Shown one piece after another: positions 11,460 to 22,617 of a DNA stretch of 64,000 nucleotides. Position 1 is the first letter of the stretch; every line of letters begins with the position of its first letter. Source of the DNA: Pisolithus tinctorius (lineage: Eukaryota > Basidiomycota > Agaricomycetes > Boletales > Pisolithaceae); assembly GCA_024663395.1 (NCBI GenBank), contig JANFAH010000011.1, positions 806,001 through 870,000 of the forward strand, in the 5' to 3' direction. A program made the position numbers and the translations under genes. The notes below the pieces were generated by a model that made no database searches, was not told the origin of the DNA, and saw nothing but the letters and a program-made list of their open reading frames with translations.

Positions 11460-13140
11460 TGACCATGCAACTTGTAGCGTCAGACCATCACGAAGACCGT
11501 CAGTGTCGAGGATCTTCAGGCTGCTGTTTTGTGCTCTCCGCGCCTATCGTAACAATAAATACCTCTCCCGTCAGTCGTCGAGCAAACAATTCTACGGTAG
11601 GTCTCCTGCTTTCAATTATAATGCGTCACTTTATTTGTTGACTTATAAGCACGTTCATGAATGAACAGGGTCGCTAGATATTCGTTAATTAGTGCACAGG
11701 ACAAGATCACCTCGGGTGGAGCTCTCCTATCGGATTGCTCACTTCTTCTGGTATGGTGACATGCGGACGGCTCGCCGCACATACAACTAACGCATTACAT
11801 GTCTTCGTCAAGCTCAGCCCATTGATTATCCCCTTTCCTCGCCTCTCCGGGTACTCCCTTCCACTTCTACAAGACTGCACCCATGCTAAATGAAACCCAC
11901 GCTGAGCTGGTTCATCTATCCCCCCCCTCCTCTTGTATACGACTGGCGAAGTGTGTGGGTAGCACTAACTTGAGCCCGCGATCGAACCAATGACGAGTCA
12001 ACCTTACAACATTATCGTGAGTACCACTATATGTACGTCTACCAAGTCACCTCGACGGTTTGCTGCACTCGAGAGACCTTCAGATGATAAGTGGTGCCGA
12101 TTGCTATGTCCCAAACCCGCTCTTCTAGCCGTGAGGGTGAGTGGTTTTGGGTAGATCTCGAACGCGAACATGACTTGGCCCCACCACTTTTTGGGTGGAC
12201 TCCGACACCTCAAGAGCCGCCACAACACGGGATCAAGCTGTACAGTTTGTGTTCGGCCCGTGTGCATCCGCTACTGCCCATCACTTCTTCGAGTGGGAAG
12301 TTACACCTAAAACACCACGATGGAAGCAAAACCGGGAGTCGGCCTCGGAGGACACTAGACACGCTGCATTGGAGGTTCCCAAAACATGGGAGAGACGCGG
12401 TACAAGAGTTGTTTCTCGCGTACGAAGCGCAAATGCGGTATGTATCGTGCGGTATGCTTCTCTTCGTTTTATCACTGCGGTTTCTCGTCTTTGCTACAGG
12501 CATGCTTGTTGACGACCACCTCGAATGCAACGTCGAGGATCTCTAGGCTGTCGTTTACTTCTCTCTGCCTATCGTGATCCACCCATTAGTTATCAAGCAA
12601 AGTACGATTTATGCTTTCTATTCCAATACATCTCTCTACTGCTCATGAATTTTTCACTTCATCTAGCCCAGAAATGACATGTGGACAGTCTACCGTATTT
12701 ATAGCCCATGCATTCCACGGCTTCGCAATGGTCAGTACTTCCCTCTCCTTCCCTCTCCTGGCACTCCCTCTCATCTCTCCACCCATACAATACCTGTCCC
12801 TCATGGAACTCATCGACGTACCCTCCCCTCCTGTCTGATGTACTACTTGCGATCGCATGCAGATGGCATCAGCTTGAACCCATAATTGAGATATTGATGA
12901 GTCAGGATTGTAACATTGTCATAGGTACGTACCATATACAAGTGTCCACCCAGTCACCTCAGGATGTGTGTTGCATTCCACTTTTGTTTATCAACCACTT
13001 CTGCAGTATAGTAATAGGATCAATGTCATAGCATGCAGTCGAAGGGTGCGAATTGGTGTGTGAACTGTGCTTCACCCAGCAGACTTTCCAACAATAGGTG
13101 GATCCAATTGGTATATTCCAACTCTGCTCTTCCGGTATGT
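11460..13140. repeat. Decayed direct duplication of about 1 kb downstream of deaminase copy 1
   Basis: Two units align in order: about 11470-12110 and about 12505-13140. Shared anchors include GTCGAGGATCT followed by AGGCTG (11504 and 12531), GACATGCGGAC versus GACATGTGGACA, GATGAGTCA-type stretches near 11992 and 12897, and ACCAAGTCACCTC versus ACCCAGTCACCTC (12040 and 12948). Identity is patchy. Between the units (12111-12500) lies an unmatched stretch with open frames on both strands that I do not recognise. Confidence 0.55.
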
Positions 13141-14189
13141 GTATGATCTTCTATCAACATCCAGCACAGGTATGCGGTACGTCTCACCGCATCATGAGAA
13201 AAATACGCTCAATATGAGAAAGATTTAGGACTCCTCGATCATGCACAGATATATCGCTCAGGAAAACCGGCAGATGCCTTTTGTTGCTATGGGCATAAGA
13301 TGCAAGCTATTTCCAGCCACAAACGCTCGGAGCGACACAGAAAAGCGGCTTACTTATTCCCATCTCTGATCATGAAATTCATCAAGGCAGACATGCATCC
13401 GGTTATTGTTTTAGCTTTGTTCCCATACCTCGTTCTCTGTCGTACAGTATGAGATAATAACTGGGAACAACTGCCACAGATGACAACATATTCAATATCC
13501 AAACCTGTTTGCTATCACATCACCTCTTCTCTTGCCTTTCCAGTTGGTATCCTGATTCGAGGGGAAAAGAATGGTTTCTTCGTTGCATCTACTATCACGA
13601 TCCCGTTTTGGCCATTTATTTACATCATCATGTCCAACAGTATACATGAATATTGCTTCACATTGGCATATAAATGGATTTCAAGCGAATACAAAGCTGA
13701 ACTCAGAACAACACCAATGTAATACCAAGGTACGAGGCCAGTGGTGATGATGCTCGCCCTGGTCCGAGTGCGCTCTCTCTTTCGGTTTGCGAGATAAATT
13801 CGGGTACTGGGATCAGGGCGGCGTTTCAGGTGCCTATTGTGGTGCAGTCGGTGATGTAGTATGACAACCCAGATGCAGGTATAGACGGACTGAGCGGATC
13901 GACGCTTGTTAGGGTCGCGCAACTATAATAGGATTTGCGCTGCCTACCCCTCCTGACTTCGTTGACGCCCCCTTCCAGATCCGGTCTCCGGCACCTCTGT
14001 TCCCTGCCCAGTCCCGCACGCCATCATCTCGGTTTTGGTTCACTTGGTCATGCTCATCCCAGAACTAGTAGTTCCGTGACGCCCTTCCCGCCTTCCTTGG
14101 TCTGCTTCATGTCTTCCACAGACGTTCCGATCCCATCAGTTGCTTGGTGGTCTCATTTCTGCCTGTACTTCCCTATTCCCTTGTTTTCT
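13141..14189. other. No supported gene
   Basis: Roughly 1 kb of unique sequence. Open frames are short and lack motifs. Nothing identifiable. Confidence 0.35.
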
Positions 14190-14290
14190 ACCTCACCATA
14201 AACTTGGATGCGGATCACTCGCAGCGCAACTATAGGAACGAAGATTACGAGCGCCTACTGCTGCGGCTGAATATGATCCAGGCTAAGCCA
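14190..14290 (-). pseudogene. Single-exon relic of an amino-acid permease
   Basis: Read on the minus strand, this matches the permease exon at 6320-6410. IQPQQ, a stop, then ALVIFVPIVAL and IRIQVYGE correspond to IQPWQWALIIIVPIFPLQL and HVRVYGE. The splice donor (GGTGAGG) after the tyrosine-glycine codons is still present. The flanking permease exons are not found nearby, so a fragment was copied, or a second permease gene has almost vanished. Confidence 0.65.
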
Positions 14291-14541
14291 GGATGAATGT
14301 ACCAGCTCACCGGTTAGTACGATTGTCACCCGCGTCGTACTTGTCCATTCCACATTCAGCCATCAGATTTCTCCAGACTTCTGATGGCTTTTGTTGTCCT
14401 GGCGGCGTACAGACCACTGGCAGCCCTTGTTGTTATTCTTGTGTTCTTACCAGAAGTGTACTGCCACAGAATCTGTTCGAGAACGCGCCCACACTCGGAG
14501 TTTAAAAAATGAGGACCTACATATGAGTCATATTTATTGAG
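14291..14541. other. Spacer upstream of deaminase copy 2
   Basis: No gene seen. It presumably holds the promoter of the downstream copy, but no clear TATA or initiator was identified. Confidence 0.3.
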
Positions 14542-14644
14542 GTGCGCATTGCTGGGTGCACCCTCCGAGCTATTGCTATCGACTATCGCAGGTTATTGGT
14601 GTGTTTCTGGGTTGTGGCGACACTGACCAGCCTGCCAATAACAG
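14542..14644 (+). other. Probable 5'-UTR intron of deaminase copy 2
   Basis: It begins GTGCGC and ends AACAG, 27 bases before ATG 14672. It is the counterpart of 9799-9919, with matching leader sequence. Confidence 0.4.
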
Positions 14645-14671
14645 CAGATTGTGAAACATTCCATCTGCGAC

Positions 14672-16177
14672 ATGGCACCTCAACAAAATCACCAGGACGT
14701 GTTAATGAGCGACCAACGCCGTCTTTCTGAACAGCTTCAGCTGCTCTATCACTTCGGGTACTCAGATATTGATATGCGTTATCAGGATGTCGACCATCTT
14801 AGTGACAGGCATAGGCAGAAATGGTATGGCACCAAATCCACCATTCGCATTCTCGACACCATCGCGGTCGCACTGACCACCGGCAGGCCCGGAGATGTCT
14901 TCGCTGCTGCATTCGACACCCATGGAGGTGTCACGCTTGTCTTGGCAAAGAACGACTCTCCCACCGCTGAAGACGACCGGGCTGTTCGTGACTTGTTCGG
15001 GTGGATCACCGCTCCTGAGACTACGGGGGCATATGACGTCTTGCCTTTCCTATTTACTCGTTGCGGGGCAAACATTGCGAAGCGGATCGCGAAGATGGAT
15101 GACGCTGTGCGCGGTTTCTCCCATGGCCTCGAGGAAGTCTTAAGGAACTACACACCCGAGCCCTCCGTCGACAAAGAGTTTCCCCTCTCTACGGATTATC
15201 TCGATCTCCAGTATCGTGGCCAACAAGTCCCATTTGAGCAAATCATGCGTGATCTGTTGGGGGGTATCATGGACAGGGTTGGAGATTTCACGCTACAGAA
15301 TATATCAGCAACGCCAGACCTCTACCCCCGCTACATAACGCTTGTGTTCGTCGCCTTCGTTCTCAAAAGATCCCGTCTTCTACGTTCACTCCGCGAATCC
15401 ACCAGTCCTATGGATCGCAACCGCAAACTGCAGGCGGAACGACTTAAACGCCGCATTGCTAAGGTCTGCCAGTATTACGACGGTATTGCAGAGCTCATAG
15501 ATCTTACGAGGCGCCATTTCCCGCAAGGAATTGCACATCGCTGGGTCGACCCAATTTGTGACACGGGTGAGACTACAGTTGATCTGGAGGACGACTACTT
15601 GGTGGCCATCGAACGGGCACTCGGCGGTGTTTCTCCCTCAACGGACACTTTAACCACGTTGCACGGAAAGTTCCCGAACATGGGAGGGACGTGGGGCGCC
15701 AGTCGTTCTATCACAACTCGACTTCACGCCGAAATCCACATCCTGCTTCATCTCAGCAAGTCGTTCGATATTTTGGATCGCTCCCAGCAGCAGCCTATCG
15801 GATGTAGCAAACGGAGTTGCTTATGCTGCACTTTGTGGATCTGGGCATATAATAACAGGTACCGGACAAAGTGGCTGACGTCTGGGTCACACGGAAAGCC
15901 TTACTCCTCTTGGGCTTTGCCTGGTTGCTCCTACGCACATGCTTGGGTGGCAGACGGGCGGAGCGAAGTTGATGTAGCTGTCATGAGAGGGGTCCGGGAA
16001 CGCCTAATTCAGACCATTTTCCAGTTATTTCCAAACCAGAGGAGACTTTCTGATGAATATTGGTCGAGCGGGTCGGAACCAAGGCAAAGTGACGGGGAAG
16101 CGGAGATGTGGAGGGAACTTAGGGAAAGCCAGACTTTTGCCGCGATCCGTGAAATCATATTTCGGAAAATTATTTAG
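14672..16177 (+). CDS. Fungal OTT_1508-type deaminase-fold protein, copy 2 (501 aa)
   Basis: A single-exon paralogue of the gene at 9947, in the same orientation 4.7 kb downstream. HAE lies at residues 352-354 and CSKRSCLCC starts at residue 378, so all zinc-site residues are retained. The N-terminal 120 residues differ from copy 1 at roughly a third of positions, and the C-terminal tail is different (it ends REIIFRKII). A central block, about 15051-15290, is almost identical at DNA level to 10318-10557. That contrast suggests gene conversion or a recombinant history. Both copies are open over about 500 codons while the third copy at the window start is dead, so these two are probably under constraint. 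Function is inferred only from the fold. Confidence 0.75.
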   Translation: MAPQQNHQDVLMSDQRRLSEQLQLLYHFGYSDIDMRYQDVDHLSDRHRQKWYGTKSTIRILDTIAVALTTGRPGDVFAAAFDTHGGVTLVLAKNDSPTAEDDRAVRDLFGWITAPETTGAYDVLPFLFTRCGANIAKRIAKMDDAVRGFSHGLEEVLRNYTPEPSVDKEFPLSTDYLDLQYRGQQVPFEQIMRDLLGGIMDRVGDFTLQNISATPDLYPRYITLVFVAFVLKRSRLLRSLRESTSPMDRNRKLQAERLKRRIAKVCQYYDGIAELIDLTRRHFPQGIAHRWVDPICDTGETTVDLEDDYLVAIERALGGVSPSTDTLTTLHGKFPNMGGTWGASRSITTRLHAEIHILLHLSKSFDILDRSQQQPIGCSKRSCLCCTLWIWAYNNRYRTKWLTSGSHGKPYSSWALPGCSYAHAWVADGRSEVDVAVMRGVRERLIQTIFQLFPNQRRLSDEYWSSGSEPRQSDGEAEMWRELRESQTFAAIREIIFRKII

Positions 16178-16396
16178 TTCATTGCAATGATGTCAGATTT
16201 TTACACGTGATAATCAGTTTATGATAAGATTGTGTGTGAGAGTGTGGGGTTGCAATTTGCTGGCAAGGTCATTGCAATGCCCTTCACAATAGTGGCTGCT
16301 ATTGAATCTGCCTCCCATTTCCCTTTCCACTTGCTTTTCTCCCTGTACCAACTGTCTTTTTTCTTAAGGACTGCATTCCTTTCATTTACCAACAAT
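16178..16396. other. Boundary between gene-bearing and CpG-depleted DNA
   Basis: CpG dinucleotides, frequent up to the deaminase stop codon, almost vanish after about 16210 and remain rare through most of the repeats. No feature other than the change of composition is visible. Confidence 0.6.
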
Positions 16397-17210
16397 ATGC
16401 CTCCTGAAAAGCAAACTGTTTCATGTGAATCATGTGGGAAATCATTCAAGCCAACTGGAATAGGTCCTCATCACAAATCATGTCTCAAGCAAATCTGCAA
16501 AACACATGAAGATTCTGCTCATTTTGACTTGCTTCATCAACAAGGTGTGCTGGGTTTCTACTGGCTGAATTTCCTGATTTATTGTTGGGGATCTGTTCTG
16601 GCACAGGTGAATGTTCATGAGGATGACTTGCTGTTGATAATGATCTGGACTCAGCAACTGGACCCACCACTATGGCAAATGTGGGACCAGCACCTGGTAA
16701 GTATCCTGTTACCCTTTGGATTGCATTCTCACAACTGTTTGCAGAGCCTGCAGTGTTATGGTTATGGCCCATGGTTGTGGATTTTGACTCAGTGGCTAGC
16801 ATTGTGGGTGCAGATGACCTGGTGGATGGTGCATGTCAACATTCAATTTGTATCATTCATATTGATTCACTGTGCAGCTGTTGAACCTGAGGCTGATATC
16901 AATGTTGATGATATCTGAGTTGAATACCACCCAAATGCTGGCAAGCCAATTGTAATGGTGCCATTTGCTGAGTTCAGTCAAGGCCATGCACCCAAATCAT
17001 ACACCTCTGATCCCTGCATGGCTCTGTGGTATCCATTTTGCACTCATCTTGATTTTGACCTTGCAGAATTCATCTGTGGGGCTGCTCTCAACAGGGAGCA
17101 AACTAATTTTATCCTCAAGCTTTCAAGATGTTTTCATACTGAGGAGTGCACCCTAGAAACTTACAACAATCTTGAGAGTACTTGGCAAGCTGCTTCCCAT
17201 TGCATGATGA
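16397..17210 (+). pseudogene. 5' fragment of a Plavaka-type (CACTA-related) DNA transposase
   Basis: ATG 16397 opens MPPEKQTVSCESCGKSFKP and continues to an H-x4-C group (CxxC...H....C), a zinc-finger N-terminus typical of Plavaka-type transposases of basidiomycetes. After a stretch with stops and possible introns, the second recognisable block (16918-17210) reads VEYHPNAGKPIVMVPFAEF, then DFDLAEFICGAALNREQTN and LESTWQAASH, also typical. The TGA just before VEYHP replaces a codon that is usually arginine, consistent with CGA to TGA decay. The catalytic region is absent: the sequence is cut at 17211 by repeat copy D, and no continuation is found beyond that copy's other end. Confidence 0.65.
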
Positions 17211-17400
17211 TGTCACACACCAAAGTTGTGGACATGGTTACAGCTGACTCTGCCCAACTCATCAATGAGTTGTGTGCAATGCCCATGCAATGCAGATGAA
17301 GACTAAAGGCCTCATGTGTAGAAAGACTGCTGGACATATGCAGTCATCTGTCACACAAGAATGAGTTGTCAGTGCTAAGGAGAAAAGAGGAGAGGAAGTG
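17211..17400 (+). mobile_element. 1.85-kb TG...CA repeat, copy D, left part
   Basis: It starts TGTCACACACC like copies A-C and follows them for about 190 bp, then is cut by Ty3 element 2. The last five bases, AAGTG (17396-17400), are repeated at 37817-37821 where the repeat resumes. That repetition proves the two parts were one copy. Confidence 0.85.
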
Positions 17401-17798
17401 TGAAGCAACCAAAGATGTGAGTCTTCTCAGCTATCACTTCAAACCAGAGAGTATGGGAGTGGAACCTGTTGATTGAGGGACAAGCTCAAAACAAACTAGA
17501 TTAGAGAAACTGGCTATGACAAACGATGGGACTTATATACTGCCTTACTGTTTGTACATACTGCCATGAGAGAACATTTGAGAAAGAAGTAAACCAAAGA
17601 GAAAACTACACTATTGGATGAACATGAACATGTGGTGTCAGTGAGGCATGGCCTTACTAAGTATCATGTAAGCATGGAAGAGTAAGCAAAGGAAAAGTCT
17701 GAGATGACTAAGCATCCCTGAAGTGCAACCCTAACCAGAGGATGGATATATATAGGCAACTAGGAAATGTGGAAGTGAAAAGTCTACCAGTCATTACA
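17401..17798 (-). repeat. LTR of Ty3 element 2 (3' LTR)
   Basis: 398 bp from TGAAGCAACC to TTACA. It is the same length as the partner at 37419-37816. Most differences between the two are TG in one against CA in the other. Confidence 0.9.
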
Positions 17799-17899
17799 CT
17801 ATCCCCTCCTAAGGCTTGACTTCCAGGTGAGACCAAATAGGATGAACAGTAGTAAATGGTTCCAGCATGGGTGTGAACAAGCTGTCAAAGCTTTCTGAT

Positions 17900-19311
17900 G
17901 AGAGGAGAGAAATTTATGGGGGGCCCTGGGGTGGGATTGGTAGAAATCCTTGATCACCAACTGTGAATTCTTCAAGGTGGAGGCTGGCTCCCAGGTATGA
18001 TCTTCTTCAGGGTATCCCCTCCAATGCATGAGGAATTGAAGAGCTCCTCATTTCAAATGGGAGTCGACAATGTATTCAACCTTGTATTCAACATCTCCTT
18101 CATCAGTAACCCTCTGTGGTCCAGGCCTGTTGACAGGCTGCCTGTCAAGAGCACTGAGATAGGGTTTAACCCATGAGACATTCACAACCAGATGAATCCT
18201 CATGTTGTGCAGCAACTTTAATTTAAGAGCATTTGGAAGTACCTCTAGAACTTCATATGGTCTGATCCACTTTTCAGAAAGTTTATGGCTCTGCCATTCT
18301 TTCAAGGACAAATGGTCTGTAGCTAGCCAGACCTGAGATCCAACAGAATAAGAGGGAGCAGATGAGCAGCATCTATCTGCTTGCTGCTTCTGCAGGGAAT
18401 GAGCCTTGGTGAGGTTTGCTTTTACATCTTGGAACACCTGGAACCAAGATTTGGCAACTTCCTCTGCTGCTTCTACCTTTGAAGTTGTTGGCTCAATGCC
18501 CATCCTAGGTCTATAGGAGTGGGTAACTTCAAAGGGGCACTTGCCAGTAGAAGTGGAGGCAGAGTTGTTGTACATGAACTGAGCCAAAGGTAGCCATTCC
18601 TCCCAGTGAGCCTGTTGCTGGTTGACATACATCTGTAAATATTGTTGGATCTCACAGTTCAACTGCTCTGTTTGTCCATCTGTCTGCAGGTGGAATGCTG
18701 TAGAGAGTTTTTGATGTACTCCTAACATTTTAAATAGTTCCTTCATGAAACCAGAGGCAAACTGAGGGCCTTGGTATGAGATGATAGAGTCCAGAAGTCC
18801 ATGGTGTTTCCAAATGTGCATCAGGTAAAGATGAGCTGTGCTAGCAGCCATTTCTTCTGCAGTGCAGGGGATGAACTCTGCTTCCTTAGAGAACCTGTCA
18901 ATGATGACCAGGACATGGGACTTTCCAGAGGATCCCTTAACTCCAAGGGCCATAAAGTCAGTTGTTAACTCTCTCCAAGGCCCATCAGGGACAGGTAAAG
19001 GTTTGAGTTTTCCTGCAGGCAGCCTATTTCCAGACTTGCTGGCTTGGCACATTTGACAATGCTTTACATACTCTTCTACATTGGGTTTCAAGGTAGACCA
19101 TGTGAACCAGCATGTGATCAACACCTGAGTTCCTTTTATACCACAATGTCCTGCTAGGGGGGAGTCATGGAGAGCATTAAGCAGCTTCCTTCTAAGTGCA
19201 CTAGGCACCCAGACTTTGTCTCCATTGTAATGAAGACTGCCTCAGAGTTTGCATCCAGTGGGGACTCCTTTGGCTCTAGTGGATTCAATCTGTAGATCTT
19301 CCATGAAGGGG
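17900..19311 (-). pseudogene. Integrase and chromodomain of Ty3 element 2
   Basis: A 386-codon open stretch (19208-18048) carries the zinc-binding N-terminus (HDSPLAGHCGIKGT, then CQMCQ), the first catalytic aspartate in LTTDFM, and the glutamate in TDGQTEQLN. The second aspartate, normally SDQGPQF, is tyrosine here (SYQGPQF), so the enzyme would be dead. Downstream of a TGA the chromodomain continues: LMHWRGYPEEDHTWEP (18029-17900), expected to bind histone tails during target choice. Upstream, ENPFMEDLQIESTR ends at the insertion point of element 1 and connects with VKLEN at its other side. Confidence 0.85.
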
Positions 19312-19316
19312 TTTTC
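19312..19316. repeat. Target-site duplication TTTTC, left, of Ty3 element 1
   Basis: TTTTC precedes the left LTR and recurs at 31462-31466 directly after the right LTR. Removing the element rejoins the pol frame of element 2 across GAAAA on the minus strand. Confidence 0.9.
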
Positions 19317-19842
19317 TGTCATAGGCATGCCTTGACCCCGGCTGGACTCAGCCTTGCATCCATTCAGTCCAGCCTCAGCCTTGTCAACCACCTACCCCCA
19401 GTTAGTCTAGTGTGGTTGACACTGCTTTGCAGTGCCTGTCATTTTGGTTGAATCCTGCCTGGTCCTGTCCCTGGTTCACCTGTCCCAGTCTCTGTTGTCT
19501 TTGTCATACCTTACTAATACTTGTCTTACCAATCTTCTTAGCAATCTTTGCAAGACCGGCATTACTGGTCTCTGTACTATAGTTGTCTCTAGTATATAAA
19601 CTCATAGATACTTGGCCTGTACTCCTCAGTCTGAAATCAACTAAGTTTACTCTGATAACCCCATCTTGGCCTTGGACTTGGACTGAGACCCACACAAGGG
19701 AATAGCACTGCATCCTCAGTCACTAAGTCCAAACAGTCCACCCCCCCTGTACCTTTGTCTTTCCTCCTGACCCTGACCCCTTGGCCTTGCACCTGCTTTG
19801 GTCTCCAGTCCAGCCTCAACCTGGACAACCATGAACTTGGCA
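19317..19842 (+). repeat. 5' LTR of Ty3 element 1
   Basis: 526 bp, from TGTCATAGGC to ACTTGGCA. A TATA-like AGTATATAAAC sits near 19590. Partner at 30936-31461, same length, with differences mostly at CpG-derived sites. Confidence 0.9.
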
Positions 19843-19982
19843 GTATTTCAGACTCTCCACTTGTGTGGGTCTAACACATCATAGCAACCAAGACTCACTT
19901 CCAACCTCCCCATGGCCATTCTGCCACCAATCCTGACTCTGCCTCAGCCAGTGGGGCTTGCTGTGAGACAGCACTAGCTGCC

Positions 19983-20980
19983 TTGGGCACCACTAGGTGC
20001 TCCCCAGATCCCATCAGTCCTTTCAGGGGCTTTTCAGCCCACACATCCAATACCCCCACACCATGTCGCCCCACTGCTCCCATCCCCAAGGGTGACCCTG
20101 GCGATGATGGGCTGGGCAATGATAATGATAATAACCCAGAAGATGATGATCCCAGTAATGATCCTGATGATAATGGTCCCAGTGATGATAATCTGGATGA
20201 TGATGATCTGGAGGATGAACTGGACTTCCCAGATCTGGACACTGAGCCCACCATTATGGTCTTAGACAACCTTGCAGGAGCTATCAAACTGTTGGCTCGC
20301 AATGCCTGCACTAGTCCTGAATCCTCAAGCAGGACCAAGTTGTGTGAGCCCAACACTTTTGATGGTACCGACCCCAAGAAGCTTTGTGCTTTCTTTATCC
20401 AATGTGAGGTCAATTTCCAAGACCAACCCCAGACTTTCAGGACTGACTGTGCCAAGGTCATCTTCACCCAGTCCTACCTCAAGGGCATGGCTCTTGAATG
20501 GTTTGAGCCAGACTTGCTTGGACTCAATGACCCTGATGACCAGCCTCTCTGGATGGACTCCTGGAGGGAGTTTGTCTTAGAGTTACAAACCACTTTTGGA
20601 CCCCATGATCTGGTCACTGATGCTGAGAGCCAGCTCGACCACTTACACATGAAAGACAACCAGCACATCAACAGGTATGTAGTTGATTTTAATTGGCTTG
20701 CTTTGCAAGTCTGAGGCTATGGAGATGGTGTGCTGTGTCATCACTTCTACTCCAGCCTCCCAGACCGAATCAAAGATGAGGTCTGTCAGGTTGGCAAACC
20801 CCAGACTCTACATGAGCTCCACCACCTTGCCCAGGAGATAGATGCATGCTATTGGGAGCGCAAGGAAGAGATCCAACAGGCAAGTAAGCACGAGAACTCC
20901 TCCAACAGCAACAACAATAAGTCCAGCAGCTCCACCAGCAACAACCAGTCCAAGACCAGCCAAGATAAATCCAAGACCAG
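19983..20980 (+). pseudogene. Gag of Ty3 element 1, N-terminal part
   Basis: An acidic Asp/Asn-rich region, then a retrotransposon capsid-like core: FDGTDPKKLCAFFIQCEVNF, ALEWFEPDLL, WREFVLELQTTFGPHD and a Q/S/N-rich linker. A TGA at 20712 interrupts it where the family has arginine. The frame continues to 20980, where repeat copy A inserts. The true start codon is unclear. The remainder of gag is at 23732-24023. Confidence 0.8.
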
Positions 20981-21383
20981 TGCCACACACCAAAGGTGTT
21001 GTGGACATGGTTACAGCTGACTCTGCCTAACTCATTGACAAGTTGCACACAATGCCCATGCATGCAGATGAAGACTAAAGGCCTCATGCATAGAAAAACT
21101 GCCAGATGTGAGCAGTCATCCTTTGCACAAGAATGAGTCATCAGTGCTAAAGAGAAAAGAGGAAGCGAGTTAAGCGCACATTAAAAGTTTTTAGCACCCA
21201 CATACAGCATTCTGGTTTTCATCATATCTCCACCATTTCCAAAGATATTGACTCTGTTCTCACACTTGCTTAAAGTGCTTAGCCCCACGATTCTGCCTTC
21301 CAAATTTGGAGAGGATCCTTGCACCCTATGCATTTCTACAGCACTCCATCCATCAGATGCTCATTTCACTAAGTCCATCAATC

Positions 21384-21863
21384 ATGGCCACCTCTTCATC
21401 AATCATCTTGCTTGTCTCATTTGCCAGAGACAGTGGCTATGTATATCTGCCAGGCATTCCTGCCAGCTTCTGTCCTGAAGCCCCCTGGTTCATCCCATCA
21501 TTGTCAGCCCCATCTCATCCCATGCAGCTTGGTCAGTGTGTTCTCCTTGTCAGTATAACTTCCAGAAGGATGTTCTTTGGTCGCCTCAGGTCTGTCACTC
21601 AGTTAGAAAGGTCTTATGTGGTCATTTCAGTCTCCCCAGTTGATGAAGCATATGGATTGTTCCTCCCTGCTCCCTGCACTGTCTTGATTCCAATCTTGTC
21701 CATCATTCTTCCCACATTGCGACAGCTGCAGCATAGTCTACTGTTCTCCAGCCTCCCTGATTGCATTCATGACAAGTATGATGTGCATCTTGCCTTCTTA
21801 CTGCAAGATCCAGCAGAAGACATCCCCCCTTCTCCTCCTCCTCCATCAGAGTCCTGTCCATGA
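21384..21863 (+). CDS. ORF of the 1.85-kb repeat, copy A (unknown function)
   Basis: 159 codons starting MATSSSIILLVSFARDSGY and ending in a proline/serine-rich tail (IPPSPPPPSESCP). I do not recognise the family. The start is chosen because copies A, B, C and D share one frame only from this ATG onward; upstream their open frames differ. It is hydrophobic in places (LFLPAPCTVLIPILSIILP) but not clearly a membrane protein. It is intact here and in copy B, and truncated in C and D. Position relative to the TATA-like box places it upstream, within what would be U3 if the repeat is an LTR. Confidence 0.5.
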   Translation: MATSSSIILLVSFARDSGYVYLPGIPASFCPEAPWFIPSLSAPSHPMQLGQCVLLVSITSRRMFFGRLRSVTQLERSYVVISVSPVDEAYGLFLPAPCTVLIPILSIILPTLRQLQHSLLFSSLPDCIHDKYDVHLAFLLQDPAEDIPPSPPPPSESCP

Positions 21864-22617
21864 AGCTGTTGTTAACTTTGCTGAGAGGATGGAAGGGTGG
21901 GAGATGTGATCACCTATGCTCCCATTGCCCCACAGACCCTCAACGCCCTAGCCCCCTTTGACACCTGACTCATGCCCTTCAATTCTGGAGTTAATACTTC
22001 CCTATCTGGAAACACCATCCATCTGTCATGCCATCTTTGGATCTAGAGATGTCTCTGCCGAGATCTGACTTGCATCGCCACCCCCTAATGTGATATCAGT
22101 GTGCTTACTCAGTTTCTGACTCCATTTGACTCATTTTGTGATATTTTGACTGTCCTTGACTCATTCATTGCCAATACTTACCAATTTTCTTTGCTTGCCT
22201 ACTTTTCATTTCTCACTTACTCATCATGATTACTCAGTCCTTACTCATTACTTACCAAGTGTTTGTGCCTTGTTTGTCACAAGCTGTGCTCCCCCCACAG
22301 TATATAAACCCCCATGTACTTAGCTACACCCCCAAGCAATCAAGAAGTCACTCAGCAGTCAGTTCAGCTCAGCTCAGCATATCTCATCATCAACAGTTGA
22401 GGTTCATTCAGAAGAGTCTATCTGTCTTCATTTGTATCATTGGTAGTTGAGGCTCCTTCAAGGGTCTATCTACCTCTATTCATCATCAGCAGTATCATCA
22501 GTGCTTAGTCAGCAACCTCTTGCTTAGTCATTCTTCCACTCCTGTGTAACTCATCATCAACTTGTGCCAGGAGCATATTCTATCAAAGTCCATTACTCCC
22601 AAGTCCTTTCGGCTGAA

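Noticed and set aside
12004..12577. 151-codon plus-strand frame with neighbouring frames
   Set aside because: Some composition looks protein-like (WFWVDLEREHDL), but the frame cannot be extended and no family is recognised. Left as unannotated decay.
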